DNA of 64,000 bases from Clostridiales bacterium UBA6114 (GCA_002423435.1 DIWE01000037.1:38677-102676), one strand, 5' to 3'; counted from the stretch's first letter, positions 15,886 to 25,412 are shown. The notes: generated from the letters alone by a model not told the origin. Made by a program: numbers and translations.

Positions 15886-17028
15886 ATGAAAAAGGTGATT
15901 CTCGCGCCCGATTCTTTTAAGGGAACAATGAGTTCTATCGAAATCTGCAGCATTATGCGGGAGGAAATTAAAAAGGCGTATCCCGAATGCCGGATTCTGA
16001 GCATCCCGGTGGCCGACGGCGGCGAAGGCACGGTGGACAGCTTTTTGCAGGCCGTGCCGGGCAGAAAGGTGGAGCTTAAGGTCAGCGGCCCGTATTTTGA
16101 GGACATGACGTCGTTTTACGGCCTGATCGACGAGGGAAAAACCGCGGTTATCGAGATGGCGGCCTGCGCCGGGCTTCCGCTCGTCGGGGACAATAAAAAC
16201 CCGCTGCTGACCACTACATACGGCGTGGGGCAGCTCGTGGCCCACGCGATCGGGCAGGGCGCCGGGAATATTGTCGTCGGCATCGGCGGAAGCGCCACAA
16301 ACGACGGCGGCTGCGGTATGGCGGCGGCGCTGGGCGTCAAATTTTACAATAAAAAAGGCGAGGAATTTGTGCCGGTGGGCGGGACGCTTGACGAGATCGA
16401 CCGGATCGATCCGTCGGGAGCCGCCGAAACGCTAAAAGGTGTGCGTCTTCGCGCGATGTGCGACGTGGACAATCCATTGTACGGCGAAAACGGCGCCGCT
16501 TACATATTCGGCCCCCAGAAGGGCGCGGACGAGGAGACCGTTTTGGTCTTGGACGGCAAGCTGCGCCATTATGGCGGCGTGCTTGAAACGCTTCCGGGAA
16601 AGGAAGGCGTGTGCGGCCTTCCAGGCGCCGGAGCCGCCGGCGGACTCGGCGCGGGGATGCGTGCGCTGCTCGACGCTGAGCTCGTGTCCGGGATCGACGC
16701 GGTGCTCGACACGGTGTATTTTGGTTCGCTGCTCGAAGAGTGCGATCTCGTGTTTACCGGCGAGGGCAGGATAGACGGCCAAAGCCTGCGGGGCAAGGTC
16801 GTCGTCGGCGTGGCCCGCCGCGCAAGGCAAAAGGGCGTGCCCGTCTGCGCCGTCGTGGGCGATTCCTTGGACGACGGGCTGGGTCCTGTATACGACGAAG
16901 GGGTCAGCGCCATTTTTACGATAAACCGCCTCGCCATTCCTTTTTCAGAGGCGAAGCCCCGCGCGAAAACCGACCTGCGCCACACCTTCAGAAACATCCT
17001 GGGCCTGATACAGGCTGTAAAAGACTAG
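15886..17028 (+). CDS. glxK: Glycerate kinase (GlxK/GarK, type II), 380 aa
   Basis: Phosphorylates D-glycerate, feeding glycolysis. MKKVILAPDSFKGTMSS is the family N-terminus; VADGGEGTVDSFL and GIGGSATNDGGCGMAAALG (glycine-rich nucleotide loop) are diagnostic; GAGAAGGLGAGMRALL and FTGEGRIDGQSLRGK complete the signature. The length is typical (about 375-380 aa). It stands as a single gene with its own promoter; GGAG lies about 10 nt before the ATG. Confidence 0.95.
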   Translation: MKKVILAPDSFKGTMSSIEICSIMREEIKKAYPECRILSIPVADGGEGTVDSFLQAVPGRKVELKVSGPYFEDMTSFYGLIDEGKTAVIEMAACAGLPLVGDNKNPLLTTTYGVGQLVAHAIGQGAGNIVVGIGGSATNDGGCGMAAALGVKFYNKKGEEFVPVGGTLDEIDRIDPSGAAETLKGVRLRAMCDVDNPLYGENGAAYIFGPQKGADEETVLVLDGKLRHYGGVLETLPGKEGVCGLPGAGAAGGLGAGMRALLDAELVSGIDAVLDTVYFGSLLEECDLVFTGEGRIDGQSLRGKVVVGVARRARQKGVPVCAVVGDSLDDGLGPVYDEGVSAIFTINRLAIPFSEAKPRAKTDLRHTFRNILGLIQAVKD

Positions 17029-17082
17029 CGGAGAATTTTTTAAACATTGTGTAAAATTATAAAATATTTACGCGAAAACCCC

Positions 17083-17142
17083 TTGAAAAAAACGCGCATT
17101 CATATTATATTAATTTTAGCACTCCAGTAATTGGAGTGCTAA
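17083..17142 (+). promoter_or_regulatory. Promoter with CIRCE operator upstream of htpG
   Basis: TTGAAA (17083-17088), 17-bp spacer, TATATT (17106-17111). Directly after the -10 lies a perfect CIRCE element, TTAGCACTC-N9-GAGTGCTAA (17116-17142), the operator of the heat-shock repressor HrcA. The placement over the transcription start predicts HrcA repression of htpG. Confidence 0.93.
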
Positions 17143-17171
17143 AATTGTTGTTTGACGGAGGACAGGAAAAA

Positions 17172-19058
17172 ATGGCGTTAAAGCAGTTTAAGGCGGAGTC
17201 GAAGCGGCTTCTGGATCTGATGATAAACTCCATTTACACCCACAAGGAGATCTTTCTGCGCGAGCTCATATCCAACGCCAGTGACGCGATCGACAAGCTC
17301 TACTATCTTTCGTTGTCCGACAAGGTCACCGGCGTCTCCAGGGAAGATTTCTATATTGAAATCAGGCCGGATTCCGAAAAACGCACGCTTACGATCTTAG
17401 ATAACGGGGTCGGCATGACGAAGGAGGAGCTTGAGTCGAACCTTGGCACGATCGCGAAAAGCGGCTCGATGGCATTTAAGGACGAGAACGAGGCCAAAGA
17501 AGAAATCGATATTATCGGAAAGTTCGGCGTCGGGTTTTATTCCGCATTCATGGTGAGCCGGAGGATCACGGTGATAAGCCGCGCTTACGGCGCCGATACC
17601 GCGTATCGATGGGAATCCTCCGGCGCCGACGGATACTCGATTATTGAATGCCAAAAGGACGCGCCGGGCACCGAGATCACGCTCGAGATCAAGGAAAATA
17701 CCGAAGAGGAAAACTACGACGAGTTCTTGCAGACTTATAAACTCCGGGAGCTTGTAAAGAAGTATTCCGACTATATCCGCTACCCGATCCGCATGGAGGT
17801 CGAAAAGAGCCGCCCGAAGGACGGCCCGGACGGAAAAAAGGAATATGAAACCTATCGCGAAACCGAGACATTAAACAGTATGGTGCCGATCTGGAAGAGG
17901 CTCAAGAGCGAGCTTAAGGAGAGCGACTACAACGCGTTTTATAAGGACAAGTTCTTCGATTACGAAGACCCGCTGAAGGTCATCCATATGAGCACGGAGG
18001 GCGTTTCCACCTTCCACGCGCTGATGTTTGTCCCGTCGAAAACCCCGTTTGATTATTACAGCCGGGAATATGAAAAGGGACTGCAGCTTTATTCCTCCGG
18101 CGTGCTGATCATGGAAAAGTGCCCGGATCTCCTGCCCGACTGCTTCAGCTTTATAAGGGGCATTGTCGATTCGCAGGACCTTTCCTTAAATATCTCCCGC
18201 GAAATGCTCCAGCACGACCGCCAGCTAAAGAATATCGCGTCCCGGCTTGAAAAGAAGATCAAGTCGGAGCTTAAGGAAATGCTGCAAAACGAGCGGGAGA
18301 AATACGAGTCCTTCTATAAAAATTTCGGGCGTCAGCTGAAAATCGGGGTCTACACGGGCTTCGGGGCAAACAAGGAGCTGTTGCAGGATCTTCTGCTCTT
18401 TTATTCCTCGACGGAAAAGAAGCCGGTCACCCTTGATGAGTATATCGGCCGGATGAAGGAGGACCAAAAGCAGATCTTTTACGCGTGCGGCGGGAGCGTC
18501 GAACAGATCGCCATGCTGCCGCAGACCGAGCTTGTGCAGGACAAGGGCTTTGAGATCCTCTTCTGCACCGACGACATCGACGAGTTCGCCCTGCGCATGC
18601 TCGGCGAAATCGACGGGAAGGAATTCAAATCCGTATCGTCAAACGATTTGAACCTCGGCGACGAGGAGGAAAAGAAGGAGCTCGAAAAGACCGAAAACGA
18701 GTCGAGGGCGCTTATGGATTTCTTAAAGGACGCCCTTTCCGGCAAGGTGAGCGCAGTCCGGCTGTCCAATAAGCTCAAAACCCATCCTGTCTGCCTGACC
18801 TCGGAGGGCGAAATCTCCCTTGAGATGGAGAAGGTGCTGAGTGCCATGCCGGTCGACCAGAAGGTCAAGGCAAACCGCGTGCTGGAGTTAAACTCCGCCC
18901 ATCCGGTGTTTGAGGTGCTGAAAAAAACCTACTCAACGGATCAGGAAAAGGTCAAGAAGTACGCTTCGCTTTTGTATAATCAGGCGCTTTTGATCGAGGG
19001 CCTGCCGGTCGAAAACCCGGTGGAGTTTTCCGAGATGATCTCGAGCCTAATGTCCTGA
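17172..19058 (+). CDS. htpG: Chaperone protein HtpG (bacterial Hsp90), 628 aa
   Basis: ATP-dependent dimeric chaperone in the cytoplasm. The N-terminal GHKL ATPase shows [31 protein letters not shown] and [13 protein letters not shown]. The middle domain includes [23 protein letters not shown] and [18 protein letters not shown]; the C-terminal dimerisation region ends in MISSLMS. ATG 17172 is chosen (GGAGG about 10 nt upstream, [17 protein letters not shown] start); the in-frame GTG at 17136 lies within the CIRCE operator. Repeat copy B begins immediately after the stop codon. Confidence 0.97.
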   Translation: MALKQFKAESKRLLDLMINSIYTHKEIFLRELISNASDAIDKLYYLSLSDKVTGVSREDFYIEIRPDSEKRTLTILDNGVGMTKEELESNLGTIAKSGSMAFKDENEAKEEIDIIGKFGVGFYSAFMVSRRITVISRAYGADTAYRWESSGADGYSIIECQKDAPGTEITLEIKENTEEENYDEFLQTYKLRELVKKYSDYIRYPIRMEVEKSRPKDGPDGKKEYETYRETETLNSMVPIWKRLKSELKESDYNAFYKDKFFDYEDPLKVIHMSTEGVSTFHALMFVPSKTPFDYYSREYEKGLQLYSSGVLIMEKCPDLLPDCFSFIRGIVDSQDLSLNISREMLQHDRQLKNIASRLEKKIKSELKEMLQNEREKYESFYKNFGRQLKIGVYTGFGANKELLQDLLLFYSSTEKKPVTLDEYIGRMKEDQKQIFYACGGSVEQIAMLPQTELVQDKGFEILFCTDDIDEFALRMLGEIDGKEFKSVSSNDLNLGDEEEKKELEKTENESRALMDFLKDALSGKVSAVRLSNKLKTHPVCLTSEGEISLEMEKVLSAMPVDQKVKANRVLELNSAHPVFEVLKKTYSTDQEKVKKYASLLYNQALLIEGLPVENPVEFSEMISSLMS

Positions 19059-19331
19059 GTGTCGACAAAGTCGACACTCTCCAGGGGGTACCCGGTACCC
19101 CCTGGATATTCGGCCCGAAATCGAAGATTTCAGGTCGAAATACCCCCGGTTTCGCGCCCGATTGGCGCGGGTGAACTCACCCCAACAAATAGTATTTGTT
19201 GGGGACCCTGGGGACTTTTTCGGGGAAATAAATTCCCCAAAAAAGAGATTTTATTCGGTTTTTTGAAAAAATGGTCACGCGAGGCGCAACACATTTTTTC
19301 AAAAAAGACGAAAGGACCTATTTTGTCTATA
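19059..19331 (+). repeat. Dispersed multi-hairpin repeat, copy B (with terminal inverted repeats)
   Basis: Starts right after the htpG stop. The left end TGTCGACAAAGTCGACACT (19060-19078) is itself palindromic and matches (16 of 19) the inverted right end of copy C, TGTAGACAAAGTAGGCACT; copy B's own right end is less exact. The hairpin order is as in copy A, with compensatory variants: GGTACC/GGTACC in stem 1, GCGCC/GGCGC, GGGAA/TTCCC, plus the CCCCAACAAATA/TATTTGTTGGGG stem and the long T6GA6TG stem. An overlapping 92-codon frame is considered spurious. Confidence 0.87.
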
Positions 19332-19337
19332 TTCTGA

Positions 19338-19372
19338 CGCTCCTGCCGCATCTGCGGCGGGAGCGTTTTCAT
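19338..19372 (+). terminator. Hairpin terminator next to repeat copy B
   Basis: CGCTCCTGCCGCA pairs with TGCGGCGGGAGCG (one mismatch), followed by TTTTC. It probably was the original htpG terminator, now separated from the gene by the repeat, or ends the convergent DUF1638 gene. Confidence 0.7.
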
Positions 19373-19379
19373 CATAATC

Positions 19380-20126
19380 TTATAGGCCGGGATCGTCGGG
19401 CACGGCGGTGATTTTGTTTTCGTCGTAGCTCGCCGCGATTCGGTGTCCCGGCGGGCAGATTAAAAATTCCTCGTTCCAGTCACCGTCCACAAGCCTCCGG
19501 ATCAGGCGCATATCGCCGTCAAAGCGCTCGAAACGCCAGTTGTGCAGCGCGGCGATCTCTAGCGCCTCCCGCTCGGAGGCGGCGCTTTGGCGGACAGAAG
19601 AGGAGATATAGGCGCAGCGGTCGTAGCTTTTGATCCACGCCGTCAGCACCTCCTGCAGATAATCCGCGTCCTCCTTGCCGAACTGCCGGACATAGCTTTC
19701 ATACTGGTCTTTAAGCATCCGCGCAGACGGGATAAACGCGTTTTCCACCCAGCCGTCGGTGAGCCAGAAGGTGCCGCCATGTCCGTCGAAAAGCTGCCGA
19801 TAGCGCTTTTGCGAGCCGAGAAACAGCGCGATGCAGTCGTCCGTTTTCGGGACGACCAGGGGCACTTCGCCGCCCGTAAGGCCGACCACGCCGTTTGAGC
19901 AAAGTCCGTAGCAAAGCGCGACGGCGTCGGGCGGGTACCTTCGCATTTTGCGCCCGCACTGCAGATTAAGCCCGTCGATCGCCTCCGAGATGGATTGCCG
20001 AAGCACCTCGGGCGTGTCGTGAAGCCCCTGCGGCAGCCATGTGAAGGTGATCGTGTTTTCACTTTGGGAAGCGCAGTAACAAAGCTCCCGCAAAAACACC
20101 TGGCACGCGATGATATGGATGTACAA
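19380..20126 (-). CDS. DUF1638 family protein, 248 aa
   Basis: Resembles the DUF1638 family often found near corrinoid/methyltransferase genes; function unknown. Typical pieces are YIHIIACQVFLREL at the start, a central VALCYGLCSNGVVGL with two Cys, PKTDDCIALFLGS and GTFWLTDGWVE. The TTG at 20126 (L-Y-I-H-I-I-A) is preferred, because the longer frame starts upstream of the -10 promoter element (20220-20225), and AAAGGGG lies about 8 nt before this TTG. It stands alone, convergent with htpG and tandem to the cyanophycin genes. Confidence 0.75.
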   Translation of the reverse strand: MYIHIIACQVFLRELCYCASQSENTITFTWLPQGLHDTPEVLRQSISEAIDGLNLQCGRKMRRYPPDAVALCYGLCSNGVVGLTGGEVPLVVPKTDDCIALFLGSQKRYRQLFDGHGGTFWLTDGWVENAFIPSARMLKDQYESYVRQFGKEDADYLQEVLTAWIKSYDRCAYISSSVRQSAASEREALEIAALHNWRFERFDGDMRLIRRLVDGDWNEEFLICPPGHRIAASYDENKITAVPDDPGL

Positions 20127-20173
20127 AAGGAGGCCCCTTTCAAAAAACAAAAACTCCGCGATATGGTTTCTGA

Positions 20174-20248
20174 ATAAAAAAACGGCGCCAAAGACGGCAA
20201 GCCGTTTTTTCTTATAATTATAGTATAATTCCACTCAGCGGTTGTCAA
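20174..20248 (-). promoter_or_regulatory. Minus-strand promoter followed by an intrinsic-terminator-like leader hairpin
   Basis: TTGACA (complement of 20243-20248), 17-bp spacer, TACTAT (complement of 20220-20225). Immediately downstream, AAAAAACGGC pairs with GCCGTTTTTT (20174-20211), a complete hairpin and T-tract inside the 5' leader of the DUF1638 gene. This layout suggests attenuation or an RNA-level switch; no known riboswitch class was recognised. Confidence 0.65.
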
Positions 20249-20304
20249 GCGCGGCGCATCGCGCGTAAAAACATGGCCGCTCGGGTCCGGGGCCTCATGC
20301 CGCT

Positions 20305-22914
20305 TTAGTCGCCGCGCATTTGCGCGCCGGCGCTGTCGAGGTATTCCCTGAGCGGCTCCAGCTTCTCATAAAACACCGCGATCAGGTCGTCCGGCTGTGC
20401 CGTGCTCACGGCCTCCTTCAGCGCGTCTAATTCCTTTTCACAGATTTTTAAGCGCTCCGATGGAAAGCCCGCGCCGACGATCGCGTCGTGAAAGAGCCTT
20501 GACACCTCACCGCGCTCCCTGCCGCGGGGATCCAAGTCCTCCTTGATATAAATGCGGTCAAAGGCACCGGCGCACTGTTTTCCGACGGACAAAATCGCGT
20601 CGTCGGTCCGGTCTCCCGGCATCCCGATCACCCCGATCAGACGCCGGGGGGAGAGTCCTTTGCAGGCCGAGATCGCCTGCTCGTAGCCCGCCGGGTTGTG
20701 GCCGTAGTCGAGCATGATCCGAAAGCCGCCAAGCCGGTACAGCTCGAACCGCCCGGAATTGTTCGTAAAGGTCGTAAGCCCCGACGCGATCGCCTCGGCA
20801 GGCACCCCCAGCGCATAGAGCGCGGAAACCGACGCGAGGCAGTTTTCGATGTTGCAGCCGACTTTCCCGCCGCCCGTTATCGGGATGTCTTCGACGCGCG
20901 CGACGTTTAGAAGCGTCCCGCCGTCTCTGATCCGGATGAGCCCGCCGTCGGTAAAAACGCGGACGCACTCCGTCTCCCGGTACCTCTCCGCCGTGGCCGC
21001 GTCGCGATAAAAGAGGATCGGTTTTACTTTGACGCGCTCAAAAACGACGGGCGTCATCGGGTCTTCCGCGTTTAATACGGCGGCGCCGTCCTTTTTGACC
21101 GCCTCGACTACCAAGGACTTGACAAAGGCGAGGTCCTCCAGCGTGTCGACGCCGTCAAGCCCGAGATGGTCGCCGGTGATGTTCGTGATCACGCCGACGT
21201 CCGCGAGGTCGTAGCCGAGCCCTTCGCGGATGATGCCGCCGCGCGCCGTTTCCAGTACGGCGCAGTCGATCGTTTTGTTCGAAAGCAGGGATCTCGCGCT
21301 GCGCGGACCCGAATTGTCCCCCTTGCAGATGCATTTTTCTCCGATGTACGTGCCGCAGGTGCTCGTCATACCGACCGTTTTGCCGGTGGCGGAAAGGACG
21401 TGCTTTATCAGCCGTGCGACCGTCGTTTTCCCGTTTGTGCCCGTGACCGAGACGATTGGGAACCGAACGGATTCCTCGTCCGGGAAAAGGAGGTCTACGA
21501 TGTCCTTCGCGACGTTGCGGGGCGTTCCCTCGCTCGGGAAGAGGTGCATGCGGATGCCGGGGGCCGTGTTGACCTCGACGACGGCCCCGCCCGTGTCCAG
21601 AATGGATTTCGAAATGTCGTCGGTCACGATGTCGATCCCGGCGATGTCGATCCCGATGGCGCCCGCCGCCTGTACCGCGATTTCAGCGTTTTCGGGGTGG
21701 ATGAGCTCCGTTTTGTCGATGGCCGTGCCGCCCGTGCTGATGTTTCCGTTTTCCCGAAGCGGGACGACCCGGCCCTCCTCGGGAACCGACTCCGGCTTAA
21801 GGCCGTGCTTTTTCAGCAAGTTTACGGCGATGTTGTCGAGAGTGATTCTGGTCAGAGGCTTCTGATGCTGTTCCCCGCGGTTCGGGTCGAGATTTATTAG
21901 GTCGACAAGCTCCGAAACCGTATGCCTTCCGTCTCCCGTCACGCCCGCCGGAAGACGCTCGGAAACGGCGCACACCCGATTCCCGACGACAAGGATGCGA
22001 AAGTCCCGCCCCTTTACATACTTTTCGACGATGATGCCGTTACTGAACCGGGTGGCGTCCTGGAAAGCGGCCCTGATCTCGTCGTCGGTCCGAAGGCACA
22101 GGTGGACGCCCTTACCCTGGTTTCCGTCAAACGGCTTAATTACGACCGGCTTTCCGATCTGGTTTGCCGCCATCAGCGCGGAAATTTCCGAATAGACCAC
22201 CCTGCCGTAGGGGACGGGGATCTGGTGCTCGCTCAACAGGAATTTCGTAAGCTGCTTATTTGTGGAGATGTCCGCCGATATGCAGGAGGTCCGGTCGGTC
22301 AGCGTCGCCTCGATCAGCCTGCTGTGGCGCCCGTAGCCGAGCCGCACGAGGCTTTCGTTGCCGATCCGGGTCACCGGGATGCCGCGCTTTTTCGCCTCAG
22401 CGACGATCGCCGAGGTGCTCGGCCCGAGCTCCGCTTCCTGCGACACCTTCTTGAGATAATCGAGAAATTCGGCGATCTCGATGTCCTTGCCCGAGAGTAA
22501 ACAGTTCAGGATAAATATGGACGCCTTGCCGCATTCGAGGCCGCAGACCTCGTTTTCATACTCGTAGACGAGATAATAGACCGACGGCTCCTCAAGGAGC
22601 CTGGTTTTTCCGAACCGCATGTCGTAGCCCACCATTGCCTGCATCTCGAGAATCACATGCTCGAGCACATGCGCAAGATACGTCCCGCTCTCAAGCCGCT
22701 CAAGAAAGCCTCCCTCGTACCCAAGGCCGCAGCAGTTTGTTTTAAGCCCCGGAAAAATACGGAGAAGCTCGCCGTTGAAGCCGGGGATTTCGTTTGTCGG
22801 GGTTTCCCGGTAGCTTCCGATGTCGACGACCATTTTCATCACGGGCCGGTGGCTGTAAATATTCCTGCCGCCGTAGATCGTGAAATCGCATATCCGGATC
22901 TGATCAGTCTCCAT
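20305..22914 (-). CDS. cphA: Cyanophycin synthetase CphA, 869 aa
   Basis: ATP-dependent synthesis of the Asp-Arg polymer cyanophycin, a nitrogen/carbon store. The N-terminal domain (MKMVVDIGSYRETPTNEIPGF), an ATP-grasp domain (SADISTNKQLTKFLL, VVIKPFDGNQGKGV) and a Mur-ligase-like C-terminal domain with the P-loop SVTGTNGKTTVARLI (about residue 475), then CDNSGPRSARSLL-type and ETARGGIIREGLGYD segments, match the three-domain family and its length (about 870 aa). Its start overlaps the end of cphB by 11 bp, so translation is probably coupled; no strong ribosome site precedes it. Confidence 0.96.
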   Translation of the reverse strand: METDQIRICDFTIYGGRNIYSHRPVMKMVVDIGSYRETPTNEIPGFNGELLRIFPGLKTNCCGLGYEGGFLERLESGTYLAHVLEHVILEMQAMVGYDMRFGKTRLLEEPSVYYLVYEYENEVCGLECGKASIFILNCLLSGKDIEIAEFLDYLKKVSQEAELGPSTSAIVAEAKKRGIPVTRIGNESLVRLGYGRHSRLIEATLTDRTSCISADISTNKQLTKFLLSEHQIPVPYGRVVYSEISALMAANQIGKPVVIKPFDGNQGKGVHLCLRTDDEIRAAFQDATRFSNGIIVEKYVKGRDFRILVVGNRVCAVSERLPAGVTGDGRHTVSELVDLINLDPNRGEQHQKPLTRITLDNIAVNLLKKHGLKPESVPEEGRVVPLRENGNISTGGTAIDKTELIHPENAEIAVQAAGAIGIDIAGIDIVTDDISKSILDTGGAVVEVNTAPGIRMHLFPSEGTPRNVAKDIVDLLFPDEESVRFPIVSVTGTNGKTTVARLIKHVLSATGKTVGMTSTCGTYIGEKCICKGDNSGPRSARSLLSNKTIDCAVLETARGGIIREGLGYDLADVGVITNITGDHLGLDGVDTLEDLAFVKSLVVEAVKKDGAAVLNAEDPMTPVVFERVKVKPILFYRDAATAERYRETECVRVFTDGGLIRIRDGGTLLNVARVEDIPITGGGKVGCNIENCLASVSALYALGVPAEAIASGLTTFTNNSGRFELYRLGGFRIMLDYGHNPAGYEQAISACKGLSPRRLIGVIGMPGDRTDDAILSVGKQCAGAFDRIYIKEDLDPRGRERGEVSRLFHDAIVGAGFPSERLKICEKELDALKEAVSTAQPDDLIAVFYEKLEPLREYLDSAGAQMRGD

Positions 22915-23719
22915 TTTTTAAACGCAGAACCTTTCTGTTTCTTAAATCGAAGCCGTACCCCTGGGGCAGGACGTGAACGGTTACCCCCGTGATCGCGAGG
23001 ATTTCGTTCTGTTTAAGCTCGGACACGTTCGAGCTTTGGATGGTCTTTCCGTCGATGATGGTGACGGCGTTTGAGCCGATTACCTCGAAATGCATGTCCG
23101 GATGCACCTTTACACAGGTATCCTCGTCGATGCCGATCCCGAGCACGCCGGGGTTCTCGGCCACGCCGCAGAGGAGCCTGCCGAACCTCCCGCGCTGGTC
23201 GAAGTGCTGGTCGATGATGACGCCGTCGATGAGGCCGAGGCCCGGCGCCATTTTAAGGGTGCATTTGCGCGCGGGCTCGTTGTCGTTTCCCTCGACGACC
23301 ATGGTCGAGCTCATCACCGATGCGCCGGCGCTCGTGCCCATGACAATTCCGCCGGAGCGATACACGCTGCGAAGCTCAAGGCAGGCGCGCGTCCCGCCTA
23401 GGATGCTGGTAAGGCGCAGCTGGTCCCCGCCCGTTATGAAAATGCAGCGGGCAAAGCGGAGCTTTTCGCAGTAGGAATCGTCGTCGGCGTCGTCGCGGGT
23501 GTTGATATTCAGGATTTGTATTTTTTTGACGCCGAGCCGCTCAAAAGCCCGCCGGTATTTTGCCCCGGCCTCCTTCGGGTTTTCCGTCGCGGTCGTCAGC
23601 ACGGTCAGGACGTCATTTTCGGACAGCATCTGCGGCGCCTGCTTCAGGATCGTGCTGTTTCCGTCCTTGTCCTCCGCGCCGCCGATGATCATCAGATAGC
23701 CTTTTGAATTTTCCTCCAT
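22904..23719 (-). CDS. cphB: Cyanophycinase CphB, 271 aa
   Basis: Serine exopeptidase (S51 family) that releases beta-Asp-Arg dipeptides from cyanophycin. MIIGGAEDKDGNSTIL at the N-terminus and the nucleophile elbow VMGTSAGASVMS are diagnostic; FITGGDQLRLTSIL and GLGLIDGVIIDQHFDQRGRFGRL also fit. Start 23719 is set by GGAGG 5 nt upstream. It lies between iadA (23 bp upstream) and cphA (overlapping). Confidence 0.96.
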   Translation of the reverse strand: MEENSKGYLMIIGGAEDKDGNSTILKQAPQMLSENDVLTVLTTATENPKEAGAKYRRAFERLGVKKIQILNINTRDDADDDSYCEKLRFARCIFITGGDQLRLTSILGGTRACLELRSVYRSGGIVMGTSAGASVMSSTMVVEGNDNEPARKCTLKMAPGLGLIDGVIIDQHFDQRGRFGRLLCGVAENPGVLGIGIDEDTCVKVHPDMHFEVIGSNAVTIIDGKTIQSSNVSELKQNEILAITGVTVHVLPQGYGFDLRNRKVLRLKNGD

Positions 23720-23742
23720 GGTTTCCTCCGAAATAGCTGTTT

Positions 23743-24858
23743 TTACCGCCCGGCAGCCGAAGCGTTGTTGTAAAGCAGCTTCCCGCGGCAAAACAGCATT
23801 TGAATGTTGTATTGACGGTCCGTTATAAGGATGTCCGCGTCGCTGCCCTCGCGGAGCACCCCTTTGGCCGGATAAAGCCTAAGCCGCCTCGATACGTTTT
23901 CTGTGGCGAGGGGGAACACGGTTTCAGGGCTTAAATGGCGATCCAGGATGCAGCTTCTTAAATCGTCGTATAAAACCCGGATTTTCGCGATTCCTCCGCT
24001 GGGGATGCTGCCGTATGAATCGGAGCTTATGGTGACGCTTTTTAGGTCGACGCCCTCGGCGAGTATCTGAAGGATCGCCTCCGGGACGGGGACGCCGGCC
24101 GTTTCCCCGGCCGTGAGGTCAATGTTGCCGCCCGAGCGGCAGTAATCCAGCCCCTCGTGAAACAGGGAGGGGTTGCGGTTTAGATGAGTGGGCATAAACT
24201 GATCCGTCGACAGGTCCGATTCCCGGACCATCCGCCGCAGGAGCCCAAGTCCGGCCCTGCCGTCGCCGACGTGGAGATGAAGGATGCCCGCCTTGCCGCT
24301 TAAGAGCCCGCCGAGGTGCGCTTCGGACGCGAGCCGCAGCATTTCGTTTAGGTCCGGGCAGGAGGAGCGGTGGTCGGAGATCGCGATCTCTCCGGCGCCG
24401 ATCACCTTGTCGATCAGCACGAGGTCTCTTGCGATGCTGCCCGTGAAGGTGACGATCGGAACCGTGTAGCTTCCGGAATAGATGTATGTGGTGATGCCGC
24501 GCGCCTCCAACTCCTTGGCCTTGGCATACAGATTTTCAAGGCTGCGGGTCAGGCCGTCGGCGCCCAAAAGACCGACGACCGTGGTCACCCCGGCCGCAAG
24601 GATATCGCGGGCATCCGCCTCCGAGGCGCGGCTTTGAAAGCCCTCCTCGCCGCCGCCCCCGGTGATATGCGCGTGCTGGTCGATAAGCCCGGGAAACCCG
24701 AGCAGGTTTTTGCAGGAAACGATATTTTCAATAAGCTTCGGCTCATAAAGCTCGTCGGGCGGCGTGATTTTGCAGATTTTGTCCGAGGCAATCAGAATGT
24801 CTTTTTTTCCGCAGTGGCGAGGGCAAAAGCATTCGATATTTTTCAGTAAGGTCAGCAT
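23743..24858 (-). CDS. iadA: Isoaspartyl dipeptidase (IadA), 371 aa
   Basis: Amidohydrolase-fold zinc peptidase that hydrolyses beta-Asp dipeptides; here most likely beta-Asp-Arg from cyanophycin. Seen: GLIDQHAHITGGGGEEGFQSR (HxH metal pair and family-specific GGGGE), SGSYTVPIVTFTGS, AISDHRSSCPD, and LHLHVGDGRAGL with the distal metal histidine. ATG 24858 is chosen over the TTG at 24879. First gene of the iadA-cphB-cphA unit, which together forms a complete polymer synthesis and degradation cycle. Confidence 0.93.
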   Translation of the reverse strand: MLTLLKNIECFCPRHCGKKDILIASDKICKITPPDELYEPKLIENIVSCKNLLGFPGLIDQHAHITGGGGEEGFQSRASEADARDILAAGVTTVVGLLGADGLTRSLENLYAKAKELEARGITTYIYSGSYTVPIVTFTGSIARDLVLIDKVIGAGEIAISDHRSSCPDLNEMLRLASEAHLGGLLSGKAGILHLHVGDGRAGLGLLRRMVRESDLSTDQFMPTHLNRNPSLFHEGLDYCRSGGNIDLTAGETAGVPVPEAILQILAEGVDLKSVTISSDSYGSIPSGGIAKIRVLYDDLRSCILDRHLSPETVFPLATENVSRRLRLYPAKGVLREGSDADILITDRQYNIQMLFCRGKLLYNNASAAGR

Positions 24859-24928
24859 TTTGTCATCCCGGAAAATCAAAATAGAGCACCAACTGTTTTA
24901 TTTTTGGATTTAAACAAAATTTTACCCC

Positions 24929-24990
24929 TGCCTAATATTGGCAGGGAGCCTGTATAAAAAACCGCATCGGCAAGGATACCGATGCGGTAA
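24929..24990 (-). terminator. Double hairpin terminator after ytfJ
   Basis: ACCGCATCGG/CCGATGCGGT (24960-24988) followed on the minus strand by TTTT is the likely end of the ytfJ transcript. A second hairpin CCCTGCC/GGCAGGG follows at about 24934-24952. The pair separates ytfJ from iadA. Confidence 0.85.
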
Positions 24991-25010
24991 GGATTTTTCA
25001 CGGGAGCTGA

Positions 25011-25412
25011 TTACTGCCCCGACGTCTGGCCGGATTGCTTATTCTGACTGATCCCGGATATAATGTTAGGGATCTTTTCCATGATCTGGCTCGCGCCCGA
25101 CGCGTTCATGGGCAGCATCGATACGTCCTGCTTCTGATCGTCGATCACAATGATCGCTTCCGTGTTCAGCTTTGCGCCGAGGCCGAGCGCGCCGCTGCCC
25201 GAGGTAGAACCCGAAGAGCCGCCGCCGGAGCCGCCCGTCTGGCCTTTCATCGACGCGTTGCCACCGCCGTAGCCGACGGTTACCGAGACGACCGGCATAA
25301 AGGTCTTGGTTCCCTGTGTCACCGGTTTTCCGATGACGCCTTCTTTTTGCGTAAAGTTCTCAAGACTGTGGAACAGAGTATCCACGTTTTCTACCATACT
25401 GAACTGATCCAT
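25011..25412 (-). CDS. ytfJ: GerW/YtfJ-family sporulation protein, 133 aa
   Basis: The YtfJ (GerW) family is linked to sporulation/germination in Bacillus and Clostridia. Typical elements: VGKPVTQGTKTFMPVVSVTVGYGGG, a low-complexity Gly/Ser-rich loop (residues 53-75), and GLGAKLNTEAIIVI near the C-terminal third. AAAGGAG stands before the ATG at 25412. Its first 53 bp overlap the end of the upstream DUF2953 gene in another frame, implying coupled translation. The C-terminus is Gln/Ser-rich and short. Confidence 0.88.
   Translation of the reverse strand: MDQFSMVENVDTLFHSLENFTQKEGVIGKPVTQGTKTFMPVVSVTVGYGGGNASMKGQTGGSGGGSSGSTSGSGALGLGAKLNTEAIIVIDDQKQDVSMLPMNASGASQIMEKIPNIISGISQNKQSGQTSGQ

Noticed and set aside
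19059..19337. 92-codon open frame over repeat copy B
   Set aside because: It consists of hairpin arms; the other copies do not keep the frame.
21166..21900. Plus-strand frame opposite cphA
   Set aside because: Antisense of a conserved enzyme, composition typical of shadow frames.
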